NCBI GenBank assembly: GCA_036553725.1
Contig: DATBOO010000139.1
Span: forward strand, 1-34,156
Reading direction: 5' to 3'
Source: Bog-756 sp036553725
Lineage (GTDB): Bacteria; Actinomycetota; Acidimicrobiia; Acidimicrobiales; RAAP-2
Length of the DNA: 34,156 nt
Positions within the stretch are counted from its first letter, which is position 1. Every line of letters begins with the position of its first letter. The notes under the pieces are model-generated. The model had not been told where the DNA came from, did not search any database, and saw only the letters and a program-made list of their open reading frames with translations. Of the stretch, positions 29,960 through 34,156 are shown piece after piece. A program made the translations under genes and the position numbers.

Positions 29960-31093
29960 GTGACCGATGTCGACCTCTATGAAGTCCTCGGCGTGCGCCG
30001 GGACGCGTCCGACGAGGAGTTGAAGCGCGCCTACCGGTCCAAGGCCCGGGAGTTCCACCCGGACACCAGCCAGGGCGACAGTGAGTCGGACGAGCGGTTC
30101 AAAGAGATCAGCCTGGCCTACGAGGTCCTGAAGGATCCGGAGCGCCGTGCCCACTATGACCGGTTCGGTTCCGAGGGGGTGTTCGGCGGCGGGGCCGGCA
30201 CGCCGGGCGATCCCTTCGGGGGCGGGCTGGGCGACCTGTTCGACGCCTTCTTCAACGGGATGGGCGGGTCGGGGGGCGCCCGGGGCCGTCGCACCGGCCC
30301 CATCCCCGGCCCGGATGCGGAGATGGTGCTCCGGCTGGATTTCCGAGAGGCGGTGTTCGGGGTGCAACGCGAGGTGGACGTGCAGACCCCGGTGCACTGC
30401 GACGCCTGCGAGGGCTCGGGCGCCCGACCCGGCACCTCGGCGGTGCGCTGTCCCGAGTGCCAGGGAGCCGGCGAGCTGCGCCGGGTGCGCCAGTCCATCC
30501 TGGGCCAGGTGATCACCGCCGTCCCCTGTGCCCGCTGCCAGGGCACCGGGCAGTCCATCGAGCATCCCTGCGCGGAGTGCGGGGGCGAGGGACGCCGGAA
30601 CGAGCACCGGACGCTGACCGTCGACATTCCCGCCGGCGTGGACGAGGGCTCCACCCTCCGACTGGCAGGGCACGGGCCCGCCGGATTCCGCGGAGGCCCC
30701 AACGGCGCCCTCTTCGTCCACGTGTCGGTCCAGCCCGATGATGCCTTCGAACGCTCCGGCGTCGATCTCCATGCGCCGGTCCACATCCCGCTCACCATGG
30801 CCGCCCTGGGAGGGACCCTCGGGTTCCAGACGCTGGACGACGAGCGCGTGCTGCCCATCGCCGCCGGCACCAGCACCGGCACGGTGATCCCCTTGAAGGG
30901 TCTCGGTGTACCGAAGCTGCGCGGAAGGGGCCGGGGCGACCTCTTCGTCCACGTCCACGTGGACACTCCGACCGGCCTGGACGATCGCCAGAAGGAATTG
31001 CTGTCCGCCCTGGCCGAGGCCCGGGGCGAGGAGTTGGGGGAGGCGCCCCACAGCGAGGGGATCCTCTCGAAGCTGCGCTCGGCCCTGAGCTGA
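29960..31093 (+). CDS. dnaJ: Chaperone DnaJ
   Basis: The 377-residue Hsp40 is complete. The J domain has the HPD triad (residues 33-35), followed by a Gly/Phe-rich linker. There are four CxxCxGxG zinc-finger repeats (CDACEGSG, CPECQGAG, CARCQGTG, CAECGGEG) and a C-terminal peptide-binding domain (GVPKLRGRGRGDLFVHV). It stimulates DnaK ATPase activity. The GTG start is at 29960. It shares the hrcA operon and is followed after 2 bases by rsmE, a common actinobacterial order. No grpE or dnaK is present in this window. Confidence 0.97.
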   Translation: MTDVDLYEVLGVRRDASDEELKRAYRSKAREFHPDTSQGDSESDERFKEISLAYEVLKDPERRAHYDRFGSEGVFGGGAGTPGDPFGGGLGDLFDAFFNGMGGSGGARGRRTGPIPGPDAEMVLRLDFREAVFGVQREVDVQTPVHCDACEGSGARPGTSAVRCPECQGAGELRRVRQSILGQVITAVPCARCQGTGQSIEHPCAECGGEGRRNEHRTLTVDIPAGVDEGSTLRLAGHGPAGFRGGPNGALFVHVSVQPDDAFERSGVDLHAPVHIPLTMAALGGTLGFQTLDDERVLPIAAGTSTGTVIPLKGLGVPKLRGRGRGDLFVHVHVDTPTGLDDRQKELLSALAEARGEELGEAPHSEGILSKLRSALS

Positions 31094-31095
31094 CC

Positions 31096-31902
31096 GTGGT
31101 GGAGGGCCGCCCCGAGGTCCCAGCCCGGGCGGACCGGCCCGCAGGCCCGCCGGCCGGTCCGGATCCCGTGGTGATGGCGGCGGCGGCCATGGTGTTCGTG
31201 GACGAGCCGGCGTCACCGGTTCTCACTCCGGATGAGGCCCATCATCTCCTCGATGTGCTCCGCCTCCGCCCCGGGGAGCTGGTCATCGCCTCCGACGGGG
31301 CCGGTTCATGGGCGCCGCACCGGGTGTCGGGGATTGCCGGGCGTCGGGGGGCCAGAGGCGTGGACCTGGCGGCCGTGCTGGTGGCCGACGGCGCCGTGAC
31401 CACCCAGGCGCCTCTGGCGCCGGCCATCACGGTGGCCTTCGCCCCGGCCAAGGGCGATCGCCCCGATTGGGTGACCCAGAAGCTCACCGAGCTGGGCGTG
31501 GACCGGATCGTGCCCATCCGGGCCCGTCGGTCGGTCGTGCGCTGGGAAGCGGAGCGTGGGGACCGGGCGGTCGAGAGGCTCCGACGGGTGGCCCGGGAGG
31601 CCGCGGCCCAGTGCCGACGGGTGTGGCTGCCGGAGGTGAGCGGGGTGACCACCCTGCCCGGCCTGGCCTCCCTGGTGGGCAGCCCTCCACGGCTGGCCCA
31701 ACCGGGCGGGGGCCCCCCGTCGCTCGACCATCCGGTGGTGGCGGTGGGCCCCGAGGGCGGCTGGGACGAGGAGGAACTGGCCTCCTCCGGTGCCTGGGTG
31801 GGCCTCGGGCCCACGCTGCTGCGGGCCGAGACGGCCGCCATCGTGGTGGGCTCGGCCCTGTGCGGCCTCAGGAGCGGGGTGGCGGGCCCCCCTCTTGCGT
31901 AA
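31096..31902 (+). CDS. rsmE: 16S rRNA (uracil-1498 N3)-methyltransferase RsmE
   Basis: This SPOUT methyltransferase has the RsmE signatures VTQKLTELGVDRIVPIRARR, VAVGPEGGWDEEE and LLRAETAAIVVGSALCGL. It methylates U1498 of 16S rRNA. The GTG at 31096 follows dnaJ by 2 bases, but the first 26 residues are Pro/Arg-rich and atypical. The ATG at 31174 (MAAAAMVFVDEPAS) matches the usual short RsmE N-terminus better. Its position between dnaJ and the phoH region agrees with its usual actinobacterial neighbourhood. Confidence 0.95.
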   Translation: MVEGRPEVPARADRPAGPPAGPDPVVMAAAAMVFVDEPASPVLTPDEAHHLLDVLRLRPGELVIASDGAGSWAPHRVSGIAGRRGARGVDLAAVLVADGAVTTQAPLAPAITVAFAPAKGDRPDWVTQKLTELGVDRIVPIRARRSVVRWEAERGDRAVERLRRVAREAAAQCRRVWLPEVSGVTTLPGLASLVGSPPRLAQPGGGPPSLDHPVVAVGPEGGWDEEELASSGAWVGLGPTLLRAETAAIVVGSALCGLRSGVAGPPLA

Positions 31903-31990
31903 CCACGCTCCGTGAGCGAAACTACACAGAGAGGCAGGGTCTCCTGGTGTGGAGGACGGTCGTCCGTCTCGGGACGATCGGAAATGAGCA

Positions 31991-32003
31991 TGCACCTGCG
32001 TCA
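31991..32003 (+). promoter_or_regulatory. Possible BldD-type operator upstream of bldD-like gene
   Basis: TGCACCTGCGTCA agrees with the BldD box TNACNC(A/T)GNGTNA at 7 of 9 fixed positions. The right half is complete and the left half has two mismatches. It stands 54 bases before the start of the bldD-like gene, whose relatives repress themselves. The 154-base gap has no other gene. Confidence 0.35.
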
Positions 32004-32056
32004 CATTGGCAGAACCGGAGCTCAGGGGCGATCGGTGGAGATCAGCGGAGGTGCAT

Positions 32057-32650
32057 ATGTCATTGATTGACAAGAGTGTCGAGGTATTCGACGAGGACGA
32101 GCAGGAAGAGGCGGCCAGGATCGCCTACGCCCGCGCGGTCGGGGCCCGTCTCCGCACCATGCGCAAACAGATGCGCCTCTCGCTGCAGGCGGTCGAGGCC
32201 ATGTCCGAGCAGGAGTTCAAGGCGTCGGTGCTGGGCGCCTACGAGCGGGGTGAGCGGGCCATCTCCGTTCCCCGCCTGCAGCGCCTGGCCAAGCTGTACG
32301 ACGTCCCCGTGGACCAGCTGCTGCCACCTGACGATGCCACCGTGACCCGGTGGGGGGCTGCGGGCGCGGCCGAGGATGTCGTGCCCCTCGGTGGCCGACG
32401 GGCATTTCAGGCCGGTTCCGGTGCCGACAAGGTGGCCATCGACCTGACCAAGCTGCACACGGTGAGCGGCCCGGAGCGGGACCTGCTGCGTCGCTTCCTC
32501 AGCATGATCCAGGTCCACCGCCAGGACTTCAACGGCCGGATGATCACCATCCGGGCCGAGGACGTGAGGGCTATCGCCTGCCTGTTCGGGGTGACTCCGG
32601 ACAGCATGGGCTCGCGCCTCGACGAGCTGGGCCTGCTGGTGAGCCTCTGA
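32057..32650 (+). CDS. bldD: BldD-like XRE-family regulator with c-di-GMP signature
   Basis: The 197-residue regulator has an N-terminal extension, an XRE helix-turn-helix at about residues 30-90 (MRLSLQAVEAMSEQE, then GAYERGERAISVPRLQRLA) and a C-terminal domain. That domain contains the BldD c-di-GMP motif RxD-x8-RxxD as R155-Q-D157 and R166-A-E-D169. In Streptomyces, a tetramer of c-di-GMP joins two BldD C-terminal domains and turns on repression of developmental genes. The same switch is likely here, though the targets are unknown. The ATG at 32057 follows an AGCGGAGGTG ribosome-binding site. It is somewhat longer than Streptomyces BldD (167 residues). Confidence 0.9.
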   Translation: MSLIDKSVEVFDEDEQEEAARIAYARAVGARLRTMRKQMRLSLQAVEAMSEQEFKASVLGAYERGERAISVPRLQRLAKLYDVPVDQLLPPDDATVTRWGAAGAAEDVVPLGGRRAFQAGSGADKVAIDLTKLHTVSGPERDLLRRFLSMIQVHRQDFNGRMITIRAEDVRAIACLFGVTPDSMGSRLDELGLLVSL

Positions 32651-32669
32651 TGGGGCGGCTGGGCCTCCG

Positions 32670-32939
32670 GTGACCGGGCCGATCAACTGGCTGAGCACGA
32701 AGGAGGCCTCGGAGCGCCTCGGCATCACCTTGCGCAGCCTCTACCGGTTCATCGACGAGGGCGATCTGGCCGCCTACAAGTTCGGTCGGGTGATCCGCAT
32801 CCAGGAGGACGATGTGGAACGCTTCATCGAGGCCAGCCGGATCCTGCCCGGCAGCCTCGAGCACCTGTACCCCGAAGTCAAGGGAAACGGTCGCGTGCAC
32901 GTCCCGCCCGACGGAGTGTCGGCCGCCGGCCGAGGGTGA
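32670..32939 (+). CDS. Small excisionase-type helix-turn-helix protein
   Basis: The 89-residue protein has a MerR/excisionase-type HTH: WLSTKEASERLGITLRSLYR, then FIDEGDLAAYKFGRVIRIQE and DDVERFIEASRI. This is the form found in small actinobacterial DNA-binding proteins, including the BldC group, though the fit to BldC itself is not close. It starts at GTG 32670, 19 bases after the bldD-like stop, and is 3 bases before the HIT gene. It may act with the BldD-like regulator. No phage genes are nearby, so a phage excisionase role is unlikely. Confidence 0.85.
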   Translation: MTGPINWLSTKEASERLGITLRSLYRFIDEGDLAAYKFGRVIRIQEDDVERFIEASRILPGSLEHLYPEVKGNGRVHVPPDGVSAAGRG

Positions 32940-32942
32940 CGT

Positions 32943-33296
32943 TTGGCGGCTGACTGCCTGTTCTGCGGCATCGTGGCCGGAGACATCCCCGCCGACATCG
33001 TGCGGACCGACGAGCGCACGGTGGCCTTCCGGGACATCAACCCCCAGGCGCCGATCCATGTCCTGATCGTCCCGAAGGCGCACATCGCCAACGCCGCCGC
33101 GGTGACCGCCTCCGAGGCCGACGATGTGGCGGCACTGCTGGTGGCGGCCAAGGCCGTGGCCGACGCCGAGGGGGTGGGCGGGGAGGACCGCGGCTACCGA
33201 TTGGTGTTCAACGTGGGTCCCGACGCCCTCAACTCGGTGGACCATCTGCACCTGCACCTGCTCGGCGGCCGCTCGTTCGACTGGCCGCCGGGCTGA
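32943..33296 (+). CDS. HIT-family nucleotide hydrolase (Hint-like)
   Basis: The 117-residue protein has the histidine triad HLHLHLL (His101, His103, His105) that hydrolyses nucleoside phosphoramidates or other nucleotidyl esters. It also has the Hint-type N-terminal CLFCGI pair (Cys5 and Cys8) that can bind zinc, and DINPQAPIHVLIVPKAHI. Only a TTG (32943) gives the expected N-terminus, because the nearby GTG frame stops at once. The weak start suggests coupling to the HTH gene, 3 bases upstream. Hint-like genes often lie just before phoH, as here. Confidence 0.94.
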   Translation: MAADCLFCGIVAGDIPADIVRTDERTVAFRDINPQAPIHVLIVPKAHIANAAAVTASEADDVAALLVAAKAVADAEGVGGEDRGYRLVFNVGPDALNSVDHLHLHLLGGRSFDWPPG

Positions 33297-33389
33297 GGGC
33301 CGGCCTCGCTGCGCACGGTGGCGGCCGTGGTCACCACCGTGGCGGACCGCGTCACCCTGCCCACTGGTAGGGTCACGTCCAGAACGCAC

Positions 33390-34156
33390 GTGGCAGGCAC
33401 CAAGGTCAAAATTCTCGTTCCCGGCAACCATCTCATGGCCGGCCTGCTCGGCCAGCGAGACGAGTTGCTGCGCTTGATCGAAGGGGCGTTCGGGGATGTC
33501 CGGATCGCGGTCCGGGGCAACGAGATATCCATCGACGGCGACGGCGCCGAGCGGGTCGGGGCCCTCTTCGAAGAGCTGATCATCCTGCTGGAGTCGGGCC
33601 AGGGCCTCGACGTCCTGCAGGTGAACCGCACTATCGACATGATGGACGGCGACGTCCGGCCGTCGGAGGTGCTCACCGAGGAACTGCTGCGATCCTCGCG
33701 GGGACGGGCCGTCCGCCCGAAGACCGGGGGCCAGAAGCAGTACGCCGATGCCATCGCCTCCAACATCGTCACGTTCGGCATCGGTCCCGCCGGCACCGGC
33801 AAGTCCTACCTGGCGGTGGCGCTGGCGGTCCAGGCGCTGCAGGCCCGGCAGGTGAGCCGGATCATCCTGACCCGTCCGGCGGTGGAGGCCGGCGAGCGCC
33901 TCGGCTTTCTACCCGGCGACCTGATGGCCAAGGTCGATCCCTATCTGCGTCCGCTCTACGACGCGCTCCACGACCTGCTCGACGCCGAAGGGGCACAGCG
34001 CCTGATCGACCGCGGGGCCGTCGAAGTCGCCCCCCTGGCCTTCATGAGGGGCCGCACCCTGAACAACAGCTTCATCATCCTCGACGAGGCCCAGAACACC
34101 AGTCCCGAGCAGATGAAGATGTTCCTCACCCGCATCGGCTTCGGCTCGAAGGCGGT
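33390..34156 (+). CDS. phoH: PhoH-like ATPase (3' end outside window)
   Basis: The first 255 residues of a PhoH-family protein are visible. An N-terminal KH-like region (VKILVPGNHLMAGLLGQRDE) is followed by the P-loop ATPase with Walker A GPAGTGKS (132-139) and Walker B ILDEAQN (230-236). PhoH-like proteins are RNA-helicase-related ATPases, commonly next to the rRNA endonuclease ybeY, which would lie to the right. The GTG at 33390 is the most likely start; GTGs at 33339 and farther upstream are in frame and possible. The frame runs off the right edge. Confidence 0.95.
   Translation, partial: MAGTKVKILVPGNHLMAGLLGQRDELLRLIEGAFGDVRIAVRGNEISIDGDGAERVGALFEELIILLESGQGLDVLQVNRTIDMMDGDVRPSEVLTEELLRSSRGRAVRPKTGGQKQYADAIASNIVTFGIGPAGTGKSYLAVALAVQALQARQVSRIILTRPAVEAGERLGFLPGDLMAKVDPYLRPLYDALHDLLDAEGAQRLIDRGAVEVAPLAFMRGRTLNNSFIILDEAQNTSPEQMKMFLTRIGFGSKA

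Noticed and set aside
32670..32939. Excisionase-like HTH gene as a sign of a mobile element
   Set aside because: No integrase, attachment repeats or phage genes are near, and the surrounding genes are conserved housekeeping genes.

Overview
The window is high-GC DNA, densely packed with genes and rich in GTG starts and 1-8 base stop/start overlaps. The gene set points to an actinobacterium, most likely outside the classic Streptomyces/Mycobacterium groups (Acidimicrobiia-like is my best guess). It has an imuA'-imuB-dnaE2 mutasome, mycothiol-type DinB/MDMPI proteins, an F420-type oxidoreductase, CYP51 with its ferredoxin, a BldD-type c-di-GMP regulator and an hrcA-dnaJ-rsmE-phoH block. I found no tRNA, rRNA, insertion sequence, prophage or CRISPR array.

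Layout. (1) 1-3822, minus strand: SOS mutagenesis cassette imuA'-imuB-dnaE2 (dnaE2 runs off the left edge). A 32-bp perfect palindrome with a LexA-type core covers the imuA' start codon. To its right, 3839-4177 has no convincing protein gene but holds a possible plus-strand structured RNA ending in a strong C(UUCG)G hairpin. (2) 4178-12432: mixed single genes: CPA1 Na+/H+ antiporter, VOC protein, small lipoprotein, a DGPF/YCII protein coupled to an ECF42-like sigma factor, DinB-like protein, small hypothetical, acyl-CoA thioesterase-like protein, MDMPI-type mycothiol enzyme and a beta-lactamase-fold serine hydrolase. (3) 12468-17995, minus: a tightly coupled seven-gene operon (uncharacterised protein, TetR regulator, CYP123-like P450, SDR, CYP51, ferredoxin, NTF2-like protein). 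Its core has the same gene order as Mycobacterium tuberculosis Rv0767c-Rv0763c. (4) 18061-24000, plus and divergent from (3): a coupled catabolic run (beta-hydroxyacid dehydrogenase, CMD-like protein, SDR, crotonase, LLM oxidoreductase, hotdog thioesterase), then an orphan solute-binding lipoprotein. The two operons share a 65-bp region with two adjacent palindromes, so one regulator, plausibly the TetR protein, may control both. (5) 24057-34156: housekeeping and stress genes: rpsT (minus), lepA, a degenerate PAP2-like membrane protein, a hypothetical gene apparently frameshifted by a 28-bp tandem duplication, a DtxR-family regulator with an altered metal site, hrcA with a CIRCE operator, dnaJ, rsmE, a bldD-like gene keeping the c-di-GMP signature, a small excisionase-type HTH protein, a HIT protein and phoH (cut by the right edge).

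How the parts work together. The left cassette is a DNA-damage response unit. The central divergent pair looks like a redox and beta-oxidation-like pathway for a lipophilic, possibly isoprenoid or sterol-like substrate. P450s oxidise it using the ferredoxin, SDR and LLM enzymes adjust the redox state, and crotonase and thioesterases act on CoA esters. The substrate is not determined by the sequence. The right part is heat shock, translation and a developmental or second-messenger regulator. The most unusual points are the start-codon-spanning LexA palindrome with its divergent candidate RNA, the shortened ImuB, the duplication-broken gene at 27121-27838, and BldD-type c-di-GMP residues beside the heat-shock genes.
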